Positions 37,480 to 47,071 of a DNA stretch of 64,000 nucleotides are shown piece by piece. Origin of the DNA: Pseudoalteromonas rhizosphaerae. GTDB taxonomy: Bacteria; Pseudomonadota; Gammaproteobacteria; Enterobacterales; Alteromonadaceae. A model generated the notes under the pieces. That model saw nothing but the letters and a program-made list of their open reading frames with translations, ran no database searches and was not told the origin of the DNA. The position numbers and the translations under genes are program-made. Location: assembly GCF_902498845.1 (NCBI RefSeq), contig NZ_CABVLM010000001.1, forward strand, positions 496,001 through 560,000, written 5' to 3'. Position 1 is the first letter of the stretch. Every line of letters starts with the position of its first letter.

Positions 37480-38907
37480 ATGCAAGTTCTGAAGAATAAT
37501 AATTTAAACTATCTCAATATCGTAATACTAAGCATCATTACTGTGTTGACGGTTTTTGTTTCGACTAATTTATACGCTGCACAAGTCAATACAACATTGG
37601 CTTTTCCAACGGCAAAAGGATTTGGTAAATACGCAACAGGGGGAGTTAATGGCACGCTTTATAGAGTGACTACATTGGAAGATAATTTAGATAAGCCCCA
37701 ACCAGGCAGCCTTCGCTATGCAATTGTGCAAAAACATCCTCGCACTGTCGTATTTGCGGTATCAGGTGTGATCAAATTGGCAGGGGAACTTAAAATATCA
37801 CATGGTAATATAACCATCGCGGGGCAAAGTTCGCCAGGTGGGATTGCCATTGTTGGTGCTCCTGTGACGGTCTCATCCGCAGATAATGTGATTATCCGCT
37901 ATATGCGCTTTCGCTTAGGTACATTTGGCTATGCTGATGATTCATTAACGGTGCGTAACAGTGAGAATGTCATTATTGATCATTGTTCATTGAGTTGGTC
38001 AGTGGATGAAACTGCGAGTTTCTATAATAACCGTAACTTTACATTACAAAATTCCATTATTTCACATAGTTTAAGCCATTCAATTCACCCTAAAGGCGAT
38101 CATGGCTATGGTGGCATTTGGGGCGGGGCAAATGCGAGCTTTATTAATAATATAATTGCCAATCATGCCAGTAGAACGCCTAGGCTCAATGGTCATAGAC
38201 TTAAATCACCGTATGCACAAGATGAAGAGTTTGTTGAGCTTATCAATAATATTATTTTTAACTGGGGACATAATAATGTTTATGGATCAGAAAATGGTCG
38301 TTTTAACTTGATCAACAATTATTATAAACCAGGTAAAGCAAGTAAGATCATGCAGTTTGCTGATATTTGGTATTCCCCAGAGATCAAAGAAAATCAGGCA
38401 TATATTATGGGAAATGTACTTGAGAATAACCCACAACTGACTGAGCATAATTATTTAGGTGTAAATTATCGCAAAGCAGTCAAAGCAAAACGCACTATCA
38501 GTGATGAAAATAGCCAGTGGTTAAGTGATAAACCAATCATTACATCACCCATGCAAACAACCATGGTTTATGTTAGTGCAAAGCAAGCATTTAGTGATGC
38601 CATTAAAGGGCAACATATAGGAGCAAGTCGTAATGCACATGGCTATTTCCATGACAGTATTGATACGCTTGTTTATCAACAGCTCGCTGATAGTGTCGCG
38701 ATAAAGAAAAATGGTTTGATTGATCATGAGTTTGAGCTAATTGGTAATTGGGATGCATATAAACAGGAATTTACAGGGGTTCCTGCAATCGTTGATGCTA
38801 ATGAAGATGGTGTTGCGGATGATTGGTTCAAACAGCATCAGCTGCAATTAAAAAATGCAACTACAGCGCAGGTTTTGCAGCAGTACTTAAATTCGCTTAG
38901 CGACTAA
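37480..38907 (+). CDS. pectate lyase, PL1-like (Bacteroidetes-type subfamily)
   Basis: A secreted 475-residue lyase that would cleave polygalacturonate by beta-elimination. An N-terminal signal peptide (about residues 1-34, hydrophobic IVILSIITVLTVFVS) is followed by the motif FPTAKGFGKYATGG and a parallel beta-helix: SLRYAIVQKHPRTVVFAVSG, NITIAGQSSPGGIAI, NVIIRYMRFRLG, NVIIDHCSLSWSVDE (Ca-site Asp) and ASRTPRLNG (catalytic Arg near 230). The C-terminus carries DANEDGVADDWF, a calcium-loop pattern common at lyase ends. AAGGAA precedes the ATG. Divergent from the TBDR; shares its operator. Confidence 0.88.
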   Translation: MQVLKNNNLNYLNIVILSIITVLTVFVSTNLYAAQVNTTLAFPTAKGFGKYATGGVNGTLYRVTTLEDNLDKPQPGSLRYAIVQKHPRTVVFAVSGVIKLAGELKISHGNITIAGQSSPGGIAIVGAPVTVSSADNVIIRYMRFRLGTFGYADDSLTVRNSENVIIDHCSLSWSVDETASFYNNRNFTLQNSIISHSLSHSIHPKGDHGYGGIWGGANASFINNIIANHASRTPRLNGHRLKSPYAQDEEFVELINNIIFNWGHNNVYGSENGRFNLINNYYKPGKASKIMQFADIWYSPEIKENQAYIMGNVLENNPQLTEHNYLGVNYRKAVKAKRTISDENSQWLSDKPIITSPMQTTMVYVSAKQAFSDAIKGQHIGASRNAHGYFHDSIDTLVYQQLADSVAIKKNGLIDHEFELIGNWDAYKQEFTGVPAIVDANEDGVADDWFKQHQLQLKNATTAQVLQQYLNSLSD

Positions 38908-38912
38908 CAAAG

Positions 38913-38960
38913 AAAGCCTTGATGACTTAAAATAACCATTAACTCATCAAGGCTTTAATT
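38913..38960. terminator. bidirectional terminator between lyase and esterase genes
   Basis: A 13-bp perfect stem, AAAGCCTTGATGA (38913-38925) with TCATCAAGGCTTT (38944-38956), followed by TAATTTT on the plus strand. It separates the converging lyase and esterase genes. Confidence 0.72.
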
Positions 38961-38976
38961 TTAACAACAATAATGA

Positions 38977-39939
38977 TCAACGAGTTTTAGCAAATTGTGC
39001 TGTTAAAAAGTCATCAATAACACTGGTCGTAGGCGTTAACCACGGCTGGAATAACCAAAATGAATGCGGCGCATCATCAAACTGGTAAACTTCACTGGGT
39101 ATATGCAACTGTTGCAACTTTTGTATTGCGCTGTCTCTACCTGCACGAAAGCGTGGCACTGAGCTATTAATGAAAAGTGTTGCAGGCGCGTTTTTATCAA
39201 TATAGAAAATAGGCGATGCGTCGTGCCAACGCTGTGGGATAGTTTCATACCTACCCCCAAACCACTTGCTGGCTGAAGTGACGGATTTGGCTGAGTTGTT
39301 TTCAAAAGGTAGTGCTTCTGGAGACGTGAAATCACTTAAGCCATCTATATTGATCAGCGCTTGGACATTAAATCGCTTCGAGTTAGTGTCGCTGCTATCA
39401 ACAATTCCGCCGCTGTAGGCTAACAGCGCGGCTAATTGGCCACCTGCAGAGCCGCCCGATAAAGCAATCTTAGTGCTGTCTATATTATACTGAGCAGCAT
39501 TATTATTAAGCCAATGAAACGCACTAACTAAATCCTCAACTGCTGCAGGATAAGGCGCTTCGTCGCTGAGGCGGTAACTGGGTGTTGCAACAACATAACC
39601 ACGTTCTACCAGCGCAATTGCAAGTGCTGTCATTAATGCGGGGGTGCCTGATTGCCAGCCACCACCGTGGATCAACATAATCAAAGGCGCCGTTTGTGTT
39701 TGCTGTGTTTGCTGATAAATATCTAAAGTCTGTGCACTGGTTTTAGTTTGTTTGTAAACCAGTGCTTTATGAGCGATTACAGAGTCAGGAAGTGTCGTTG
39801 CGGGCACCTGCATGTGTGGATAGTGTTTAATTAGTTTTTTATAAGTATTTTTAACGGTGTAATCAGCTGCTATGCATGGCTGAACACAGAGCAATAACAC
39901 GGCAAAAATGCTGAACTTTTGATGTTTAAACATATTCAT
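38977..39939 (-). CDS. secreted alpha/beta-hydrolase esterase, probable carbohydrate esterase
   Basis: A 320-residue protein with a signal peptide (cut near PCIA-AD). Lipase/esterase of the HSL/CE10-like type: oxyanion motif HGGGW near residue 88, nucleophile GGSAGG near 160 and catalytic His in DAPHSFW near 288. By context it probably removes acetyl, methyl or feruloyl groups from pectic side chains (inference). Its start abuts the GH43 stop; it is the last gene of the long uxaC-led minus-strand cluster. Confidence 0.85.
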   Translation of the reverse strand: MNMFKHQKFSIFAVLLLCVQPCIAADYTVKNTYKKLIKHYPHMQVPATTLPDSVIAHKALVYKQTKTSAQTLDIYQQTQQTQTAPLIMLIHGGGWQSGTPALMTALAIALVERGYVVATPSYRLSDEAPYPAAVEDLVSAFHWLNNNAAQYNIDSTKIALSGGSAGGQLAALLAYSGGIVDSSDTNSKRFNVQALINIDGLSDFTSPEALPFENNSAKSVTSASKWFGGRYETIPQRWHDASPIFYIDKNAPATLFINSSVPRFRAGRDSAIQKLQQLHIPSEVYQFDDAPHSFWLFQPWLTPTTSVIDDFLTAQFAKTR

Positions 39940-41607
39940 TTAATCCAAAGTGTCGTAACGGGCATAGTCAAAATCGGCATAGCTGCTAGCGCCAGGAGTT
40001 TGCGACAGGCTAAATAAGCCTAACTTAGCACCTACCCAGCGGCCTTTTTTAGCTTGGAAGTGTTCACCAATAATTTGAAACTCAGCACTTGCAGCGGTTC
40101 TATAACTAAAAATGGCTGTGGCGCCTGGTTGTAGAACGACTTTTAGTTCAAGATAGGGTTGTGTCAGTGGTTGTTGCTCTACGATACTTTCTTTACAGCC
40201 TTTTCTCGCATTAAAACAGTGCACATAGACTAGCTGTTGTTCGCCAGTAGAAGATGTTTTGATACCCATCCATGCATAGTCTTCACCAAATAAAATTAGT
40301 CCTGAGGAACTAGCTGAGCTTGTTTTGTTAACCTGCAATGTGGTCGTAAAAGCAAATTGCTCTGCGGGAATTTTTTGTAGTAACAATGAAGGCGTTGACC
40401 ATAAATTAGTACTGTTTTGCGCTGTAATTGGTTGTGAGTATAAGCGTAAAAAGCCGGGGTTGTCTGTCAGTGAATACCAGCTGTTACTTGGATTTGCATT
40501 CCATTGCCATAATAAGCTTAGCTCAGCGCTGTTGAATTCATCATTGCTCACTATGCTGGTGGGCTGTGGGTTAATTTTGCTTCTAGGTTTAGTGTGCTGT
40601 AAAACCGGTTGCCCAGTTCCATTACCATTTTTATCTATGCCTATGATTGGCCAATCATTGTCCCAGCGCATAGGTTGTAAATGGGTGATTCGACCATACG
40701 CTTGTTTGCTTTGAAAGTGAATAAACCAGTCCTCATCAAATTGGGTGTGAACCCACGCACCTTGATGAGGACCGTTGATCACTGAATTACCTTGTGCCAT
40801 AACAACCTTGGCTTCATAGGGACCGGTAATTTTTTTTGCTCTAAATACCGATTGCCAACCTAAATCTACCCCACCTGCAGGCGCAAAAATATAGTAGTAA
40901 CCGTTACGTTTATAAAATTTAGGACCTTCAATGGTTCGATATCCAGGGTGATTTTTACCATCGACAATGTGTGTAAATTTGTCACTAACCCAACTTGCGT
41001 CATCTTTCATTTCACGCAGCGTCAGTACATTATTAAAGCCAGCACGACTTTTTGCCCATGCATGTATTAAGTAGGTTTTACCATTGTCGTCCCATAATGG
41101 TGCAGGGTCGATCAATCCTTTACCCGCTAAAATAAGCTGTGGGGTTGACCAAGCTCCAGCAGGATCATCTGTTGTAGTTACATAAATACCAAAATCAGGA
41201 TCAGGATAAAAAATCCAAAATTTATTATCATGAAAACGGATTGTTGGCGCCCATACGCCGTTGCCATGTTGTACTTTTGCAAAGTGGGCTTGTGGCAGCT
41301 GTATTGGCAGCGCATAATTAATTAACTGCCAGTTGACTAAATCGGTAGAGTGTAAAATAGGCAAGCCAGGTGCAGAGTTGAAGCTAGATGCTGTCATGTA
41401 ATAATCACCATTAACAGCAACCACATCCGGGTCGGAATAATCGGCATGCAGGATTGGGTTTTTATATTCGCCATTACCTAGATCTGCTTGCCACGGACTT
41501 TGAGAGTGTGTTGGCGATAGTAATTGCGACTCTTTTGCATAACACGGGTTGCTACTTAAGCAGACAACCAACAGCGCTAAAAAGAAATTGTATTTGTTGT
41601 TTAGCAT
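39940..41607 (-). CDS. glycoside hydrolase family 43 with C-terminal beta-sandwich
   Basis: A secreted 555-residue enzyme: signal peptide to NPCYA, then a five-bladed GH43 propeller. The three acidic residues are visible: YSDPDVV near 56 (base), LIDPAPLWDD near 164 (pKa-setting Asp) and RTIEGPKF near 226 (acid Glu). The second half (from about 355, VSNDEFNSAELSLLWQWN) is the beta-sandwich (DUF1349/GH43_C2-like) found in beta-xylosidase and arabinofuranosidase subfamilies. It probably trims arabinose or xylose from pectic side chains. It starts 3 bp after the GH105 stop. Confidence 0.9.
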   Translation of the reverse strand: MLNNKYNFFLALLVVCLSSNPCYAKESQLLSPTHSQSPWQADLGNGEYKNPILHADYSDPDVVAVNGDYYMTASSFNSAPGLPILHSTDLVNWQLINYALPIQLPQAHFAKVQHGNGVWAPTIRFHDNKFWIFYPDPDFGIYVTTTDDPAGAWSTPQLILAGKGLIDPAPLWDDNGKTYLIHAWAKSRAGFNNVLTLREMKDDASWVSDKFTHIVDGKNHPGYRTIEGPKFYKRNGYYYIFAPAGGVDLGWQSVFRAKKITGPYEAKVVMAQGNSVINGPHQGAWVHTQFDEDWFIHFQSKQAYGRITHLQPMRWDNDWPIIGIDKNGNGTGQPVLQHTKPRSKINPQPTSIVSNDEFNSAELSLLWQWNANPSNSWYSLTDNPGFLRLYSQPITAQNSTNLWSTPSLLLQKIPAEQFAFTTTLQVNKTSSASSSGLILFGEDYAWMGIKTSSTGEQQLVYVHCFNARKGCKESIVEQQPLTQPYLELKVVLQPGATAIFSYRTAASAEFQIIGEHFQAKKGRWVGAKLGLFSLSQTPGASSYADFDYARYDTLD

Positions 41608-41610
41608 CGG

Positions 41611-42825
41611 TTATTTCTCCATTTCTAAACTGGCAAGAATAAAAGGCCCGACTGCTTTAGGATCGTTCGCACGTACATTTTCACTGATGTAATAAGCAAA
41701 GCTGCCATCTCTATATGGTTTTCCGCCAAGCCCAGCCACTTCGCATACTTGTTTTATTGATAAGGTGTTATCTGCCTCACGTTTAATAAAGTTGCTAACT
41801 ACAGCATTAAAGGTGGTTTTTGCAATTGCTTGGTAGCTATCAGGCAAGTAACCTTGATTAGCACCTCTTGCAATTGCATAGCTGAGCATCGCGCTGCCAG
41901 AGGATTCTAAATAATTACCGCGTAATTCACCTTTATCTGTAACTTGATACCATACAGCGGAGTCAGAACGCAGCTTTAACATGTTATCAATCAATGTATT
42001 AAAGCGCTGTGATAACCACGCTTTTTTAGGGTGATCATTCGGCAGTTGATCTAATACATCAACCATTGCCATGGCGTACCAACCGATAGAGCGCGACCAA
42101 TGATTAGGTGATTGTCCGGTTTTTTTATCTGCCCATCGCTGTTGTTTAGATTCATCCCAGCCATGCACAGGTAGAGCGGTGTCACCGCGATAAGTATGCT
42201 GTTCAATCAATTCAAACTGTTTTATAACATCATCATATTGATCTACTGTTCCAAAGCGGCGGATATATTCGGCATAAAAGGGCGCTGCCATATATAAACC
42301 ATCAAGCCACATTTGCGAGGTATAGCGTTTTTTATGCCAAAAGCCACCATCAATTGTGCGAGGTTGTAATTTGAACTGTGCATATAAAGTATCGAGGGCA
42401 AGACGATATTTACGATCTTTTGTTTCATCAAACATAAAAAACAGTAACTTGCCGGCATTGAGCATGTCGAGATTATATTTGCTCATTACGTAGGTTTTAA
42501 TACTGCCATCTTCCATTACTAACGCGTCTACATATTCTTTAATGTAATTGAAATAGCGTTGTTCTGGTTGATGCTGATAGAGCTTGGCAAATGACAGTAA
42601 CACTAAGCCATGGGTGTAATCCCAGCGCGGTTCACTGCGCCAATCAATGGTGTAGGCCTGTGGATTACGGATCATCTCAGAGTTAGCCATTTGCACGGCA
42701 TAGCTCAGTGAGTTGTTATTATTTTGCGCAGACACATTCATTATTGAGCAGAATAAGCAGCAGAGCAAAAATGAAAAAATATTTTTATTTACGCTGTTTT
42801 TATTGATTTTGATTATACGCATCAT
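41611..42825 (-). CDS. unsaturated rhamnogalacturonyl/galacturonyl hydrolase (GH105)
   Basis: A secreted 404-residue alpha/alpha-barrel enzyme that hydrates the 4,5-unsaturated uronic acid left by lyases, releasing it from the oligosaccharide. The signal peptide ends VSA. Family motifs: FWHKKRYTSQMWLDGLYM (catalytic Asp near 178), HGWDESKQQRWADKKTG near 218, NHWSRSIGWYAMAMVDVL and the C-terminal GSFAYYISE. AAGGAT precedes the ATG. About 60 percent of its motifs are shared with the C-terminal half of the DUF4861 protein upstream. Confidence 0.92.
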   Translation of the reverse strand: MMRIIKINKNSVNKNIFSFLLCCLFCSIMNVSAQNNNNSLSYAVQMANSEMIRNPQAYTIDWRSEPRWDYTHGLVLLSFAKLYQHQPEQRYFNYIKEYVDALVMEDGSIKTYVMSKYNLDMLNAGKLLFFMFDETKDRKYRLALDTLYAQFKLQPRTIDGGFWHKKRYTSQMWLDGLYMAAPFYAEYIRRFGTVDQYDDVIKQFELIEQHTYRGDTALPVHGWDESKQQRWADKKTGQSPNHWSRSIGWYAMAMVDVLDQLPNDHPKKAWLSQRFNTLIDNMLKLRSDSAVWYQVTDKGELRGNYLESSGSAMLSYAIARGANQGYLPDSYQAIAKTTFNAVVSNFIKREADNTLSIKQVCEVAGLGGKPYRDGSFAYYISENVRANDPKAVGPFILASLEMEK

Positions 42826-42876
42826 AAATCCTTATGAGCTTAGTGTGCTGATGTTGTTGAAGGGAAGTGAGTTTTG

Positions 42877-42914
42877 GCCGGTAAGCAAAAATGCGATGGA
42901 CTTTGCTTTCCGGC
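42877..42914 (-). other. 13-bp imperfect hairpin between the two GH105 genes
   Basis: GCCGGTAAGCAAA (42877-42889) pairs with TTTGCTTTCCGGC (42902-42914) with one mismatch. There is no minus-strand T-run, so it is more likely an RNA-processing or stabilising element than a full terminator. Confidence 0.35.
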
Positions 42915-42932
42915 TGAATAATCTATGGCTGT

Positions 42933-45482
42933 TTAGTTGTTACCAGCTAGAAGCTTAGCTACTTCAAGGCTTGCTAGAATGAAGGGACCATTTCCTTTAG
43001 GATCATTTTTGCTGACCGGCTCGCTCATATAATAGTGATAACTACCATCACGACCAAAGCCAAGGCCTGCAACATAGCATTGGTTTGTCATACTTACCGT
43101 GCCATCGCTATGTACTAATGTAAATTGGTTAAGTAAACCTTGATACGCTGCAAGGGCAGTGTCTTGATAATCAGCATCGATATAGCCATTATTAAGTGCT
43201 TTGGCATAAAAGTAAGCAAACATGGCTGTTGCAGTTGATTCTTGGTAGTTACCTAAAGCCGTTGGTTTGTCTAAAACTTGCCACCATGTGCCGGTATCAG
43301 TATCTTGAACTTTGGCAATATCCGTGGCCAACTCTTTTACCATGGCGAGTAAGGTATCGCGTTGCTCTGTGTTTTTTGCTGGGATGTAATCGAGTACATC
43401 AACCACTGCCATAGCGAGCCACCCCATACCACGGCCCCAAAATTCTGCAGAAACACCCGTTTGTTTATCTGCCCATGCTTGCTGTTTAGATTCATCCCAA
43501 CCGTGATAGTACAACCCTGTTTTTGGATCGCGTAGTGCTTCACGAGTGAGCTTAAATTCGTTTACAACCTCGGCGAAGGTTTCTTGTTGCTGATGGCCCG
43601 TTTCAAATAAGCTACCGTACTGGGCTAAAAACGGCATACCCATATAAACGCCATCTAGCCACACTTGATGTTGATATTTGTTTTTGTGCCAAAATGCGCC
43701 TTGTGATGTACGTGGCTGTAACTGTAATTGTGCACGTAAAGCTTTTGCGGCAGATAAATATTGTTGCTGCTGGGTATCTTGGTATAGCTGGATAAGATTA
43801 CGCCCAGGCGGAATGTTATCAATGTTAAAATTGCTTTGTTTATAGGCGGTGATTTTGCCTTGTTGATCAATAAAGCTACCAGTAACTTGGGCAATCACAT
43901 TCTTATAAGTTTGCTCATCAGTTGCCATCCCTAATTGGTAGTAAGCATACGGTTGTAAGCCAATAATATCGTATTCAAACTTTGGGCTGCGCTTACGGTT
44001 CACATCCCAGCCATTGGCATGATAGCCTAGTGTTTTTCTTTTCAGCTCTGAATCGGCAAGGGCGCGGGCCCATTCAAGGGCTAATTTATCATTAAGCGGT
44101 TGCGTCGTTTTTTTTGCTGTAACTGTGGTATGCAAAGTAATGCGTGGTTTAATTGTCAATCTTTCAGCTTGTTGATTCAGGTACTCAATAAAGCTTTCTT
44201 TATCGTTAATACCACTTTCAGGTTGCCAAACAGAGGCAAAATAGTAATCAGCATGCAGTGTATTTTGCCCTTTAGGTTTAAGCACTGCAAGGTAGTTATT
44301 TTTGTCTTGGCGTACATCAATAACATCACCTTTTTTAAAAAATACCGCCATACCTAAAGCTGATTTATCTAAACTCTGATTGCCCCAACTGGCAATATAG
44401 CTATAGCCATAATTACTCATTGCATCCAGATCACCTTGAATAAACTCAGTATCTGGGTGTTTGACCACACCGGCTACTAAATTAGGCAAATCTTTATCAG
44501 TGTTCAGTTCTACATGTGCCAAACGTGAGCCGCCGTGCATACTAATATTGGCTATTAAATCTTGCTGTTGATAGCTGTTTTGCCAGCCTTGAGACTCAAT
44601 TTGTATACTGGCGCGTAAATCGCCATTTTCAATAATCCGCGCTGTACGTTTGCTAACATCAGATACATGTTCCAGCTCATCATTATTACCCATCAAACCA
44701 AATCCGCCAGCACCTAAAGACTTACCCACTTTAAGGATATCCATGCCCCAGTCTTGTTTGTCATGATACGAAGAATAACCATCAAGGCCGACAGTATGTA
44801 GCACAGGTTGTGTTGTTAATTTGCCGAAAATATCAAAACCATTACGCCAATCTAGATAAAAGCGGTAACCGACTTTATCCGACTCAATACCTGGGCCTTC
44901 ATAACGGATCCAATTTGAATGATCGGTGTAATAATCTGGTGGTGTTAACTCATCAACATTTTTAAATTCACCGCCTACATACTCTTTTTTACCTGTGCCA
45001 ACTTGGTGTTTTGGCGGACGAGAATGAGGCTGCCATTGACCTCCTTGTTTATGGGCAAGATCAGCTTGAACACGTTTTGTTTGTGCTGTGATTGATGGGC
45101 TACTTTGCTGTGTAATGGTGACTTCAATCGGTTTATCATTTAAATCGACAATAAAATACACACCATCAAGTTCACCGTCCGAGTTAATATCTACTGCTTG
45201 GCTAGGTAACACTTGCTGCGCTGTTTTTACAGTTAAAGCAGCAGTTTGGCTAAGACCTAAATCGTAATAGCTAAGATAGATTGGCTCGTCAGGGCGTTTA
45301 AACGAAGATGGATTAACAATGTCCACTTTAGCAACTAATGCGCTTCCAAGGGAGTTAGTTTCGCTCGCTTGCAGTGGTGTTTTAAGATCTGCATGTTCTT
45401 GGCATGCAATCAATAATAGGCTAGAGCTTAGAGCTGTTCCCATCAAAATGCGCTTTGATAACAGTGATGTTTTTAAAGTCAT
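42933..45482 (-). CDS. lipoprotein fusion of DUF4861 and GH105 unsaturated uronyl hydrolase
   Basis: 849 residues. The lipoprotein signal ends with LLIAC. The N-terminal half (about 40-470) matches the DUF4861 type, seen in pectin-related loci: YRFYLDWRNGFDIFGK, WGMDILKVGKSLGAGGFG, ADYYFASVWQPESG. The C-terminal half (about 480-849) is a full GH105 domain with FWHKNKYQHQVWLDGVYM near 607 (catalytic Asp) and HGWDESKQQAWADKQTG near 659. The pairing suggests a membrane-anchored enzyme acting on substituted unsaturated oligouronates (inference). GAGGAC precedes the ATG. It follows uxaC by 49 bp. Confidence 0.9.
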   Translation of the reverse strand: MTLKTSLLSKRILMGTALSSSLLLIACQEHADLKTPLQASETNSLGSALVAKVDIVNPSSFKRPDEPIYLSYYDLGLSQTAALTVKTAQQVLPSQAVDINSDGELDGVYFIVDLNDKPIEVTITQQSSPSITAQTKRVQADLAHKQGGQWQPHSRPPKHQVGTGKKEYVGGEFKNVDELTPPDYYTDHSNWIRYEGPGIESDKVGYRFYLDWRNGFDIFGKLTTQPVLHTVGLDGYSSYHDKQDWGMDILKVGKSLGAGGFGLMGNNDELEHVSDVSKRTARIIENGDLRASIQIESQGWQNSYQQQDLIANISMHGGSRLAHVELNTDKDLPNLVAGVVKHPDTEFIQGDLDAMSNYGYSYIASWGNQSLDKSALGMAVFFKKGDVIDVRQDKNNYLAVLKPKGQNTLHADYYFASVWQPESGINDKESFIEYLNQQAERLTIKPRITLHTTVTAKKTTQPLNDKLALEWARALADSELKRKTLGYHANGWDVNRKRSPKFEYDIIGLQPYAYYQLGMATDEQTYKNVIAQVTGSFIDQQGKITAYKQSNFNIDNIPPGRNLIQLYQDTQQQQYLSAAKALRAQLQLQPRTSQGAFWHKNKYQHQVWLDGVYMGMPFLAQYGSLFETGHQQQETFAEVVNEFKLTREALRDPKTGLYYHGWDESKQQAWADKQTGVSAEFWGRGMGWLAMAVVDVLDYIPAKNTEQRDTLLAMVKELATDIAKVQDTDTGTWWQVLDKPTALGNYQESTATAMFAYFYAKALNNGYIDADYQDTALAAYQGLLNQFTLVHSDGTVSMTNQCYVAGLGFGRDGSYHYYMSEPVSKNDPKGNGPFILASLEVAKLLAGNN

Positions 45483-45500
45483 TGTGTGTCCTCAATGGTT

Positions 45501-45523
45501 GAGCCACTTAAATTAAGTGGCTC
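45501..45523. other. hairpin in the uxaC / DUF4861-GH105 gap
   Basis: GAGCCACTTA (45501-45510) and TAAGTGGCTC (45514-45523) form a 10-bp perfect stem with a 3-nt loop. On the minus strand there is no T-run; it may tune read-through from uxaC into the hydrolase genes. Confidence 0.4.
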
Positions 45524-45531
45524 TATTATTG

Positions 45532-46980
45532 TTATTTATCGAGATTGTATGCTTTTTTCACTAGCCCATAGGTTAGTTGATAAGCCAGAGTCTGGGCAGT
45601 ACTTTCGCTAATTTGATGATTTGCTACAAGCTCTGCTAAATAGCGACAATCAACGCGGCGTGCAACATCATGACGAGCTGGAATTGATAAAAATGCGCGG
45701 GTGTCATCATTAAAGCCAACCGTGTTATAAAAACCAGCTGTTTCAGTTGTTTGCTGTCTAAAACGAAGCATACCGGCGGGGCTGTCATGGAACCACCAAG
45801 CAGGACCTAACTTGAGGCTAGGGTAGTGACCCGCTAGTGGCGCAAGTTCTCGACTATAGGTCGTTTCATCTAATGTGAATAGGATGATTTTAAGATCCGG
45901 GTGATTTCCGTATTTACTCAATAGTGGTTTGAGTGCATTAACGTATTCAGTTTGGCTTGGAATATCACAGCCTTTATCACGGCCAAATTGATCAAATACC
46001 GCTTGGTTATGATTACGATGCGCGCCAGGGTGAATTTGCATCACTAAACCATCTTTAATGCTCATACCGGCAAGCTCAGTGAGCATTTGGCCACGGAATA
46101 ATTCTTGCTCTTGCTCTGTTGAATGGCCTGTTCGACATTTTTCAAATAATGCTTCACATTCTGCGGTAGGTAAGTCAGCAGTTAATGCAGTAGGGTGGCC
46201 ATGATCGGTTGCTGTTGCACGTCCTTCAATACGAAAGTAATCACGACGTATTTGAATTGCCGCTAAATAACCTTGCCAAGTCGTTGTATCTTGGTCGGTT
46301 ATCTCACCAAGTTTAATTACGTTGTCGATAAAATCTTCACGGCTAGCATCAACCACATCATCAGGTCTAAAGGTGGTGATCACACGTTTTGCCATTGCAG
46401 AGCCTGCAATTGCGCGGTGGTGCGGGAGCTGATCAAGTGCACCTTCTGTTGTGGCAATTAGTTCAATATTAAAGCGGTCCATCAGTGCATGAGGCTTGAA
46501 CTCTGGTGTTGCTAACGCAGCTGTAATTTTTTGATAATAGTGCTGACCATTTTCAGAGCAAAGTTTTTCTGTAAAACCAAACACATCACTAAATACCGCA
46601 TCTAACCAATAGCCACTTGGCGTTCCGGCATACAGGTGATAGTTATCAGCAAAGATTTGCCATACTTTTTCAGGATCAGCTGCTTTTGAACGAGCCATAT
46701 CGCCTTGCAGCCCATGCTCAGGTACTCCTAAATCAGTCATTGGGATCCCTTGACTATAGAGCATTCTAAATACGTAGTGATCGGGTTTTATAAATAGCTC
46801 AGTAGCATTGCCAAAGTTTTCATTTTCATTAAACCAACGAGGATCAGTGTGACCGTGCGGACTAATAATCGGTAAGTCTTTAATTGATTCATATAACTTT
46901 CTAGCGATAGCAACGACGCTAGGATCGCTTGAAAATAAACGATCTGGGTGCAATTCTAAAGGTTCGATATTGCTCGGCAT
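45532..46980 (-). CDS. uxaC: glucuronate/galacturonate isomerase
   Basis: Converts D-galacturonate to D-tagaturonate, the first cytoplasmic step for saturated monomers released by GH28. Amidohydrolase-like fold with the metal-binding SPHGHTDPRWF near the N-terminus; QIHPGAHRNHNQAVF and VGFNDDTRAFLSIPARHD are family blocks. 482 residues is close to normal length. AAGGAA precedes the ATG, and a LacI-type operator sits 32 bp upstream, giving it its own control point within the cluster. Confidence 0.95.
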   Translation of the reverse strand: MPSNIEPLELHPDRLFSSDPSVVAIARKLYESIKDLPIISPHGHTDPRWFNENENFGNATELFIKPDHYVFRMLYSQGIPMTDLGVPEHGLQGDMARSKAADPEKVWQIFADNYHLYAGTPSGYWLDAVFSDVFGFTEKLCSENGQHYYQKITAALATPEFKPHALMDRFNIELIATTEGALDQLPHHRAIAGSAMAKRVITTFRPDDVVDASREDFIDNVIKLGEITDQDTTTWQGYLAAIQIRRDYFRIEGRATATDHGHPTALTADLPTAECEALFEKCRTGHSTEQEQELFRGQMLTELAGMSIKDGLVMQIHPGAHRNHNQAVFDQFGRDKGCDIPSQTEYVNALKPLLSKYGNHPDLKIILFTLDETTYSRELAPLAGHYPSLKLGPAWWFHDSPAGMLRFRQQTTETAGFYNTVGFNDDTRAFLSIPARHDVARRVDCRYLAELVANHQISESTAQTLAYQLTYGLVKKAYNLDK

Positions 46981-47011
46981 TGAAGATTCCTTAACTGTTC
47001 TGCTTGTTTAT

Positions 47012-47025
47012 TGCCACCGGTGGCA
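47012..47025. promoter_or_regulatory. LacI-type operator upstream of uxaC
   Basis: A perfect TGCCACCGGTGGCA, 32 bp before the uxaC ATG and 46 bp after the eda stop. I see no good -35/-10 pair here, so it may act as a roadblock or cover a weak promoter. Confidence 0.72.
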
Positions 47026-47071
47026 TGCAAAGGTAAATTACACTGACAACGTATGGCAGTCAATATGTTAA

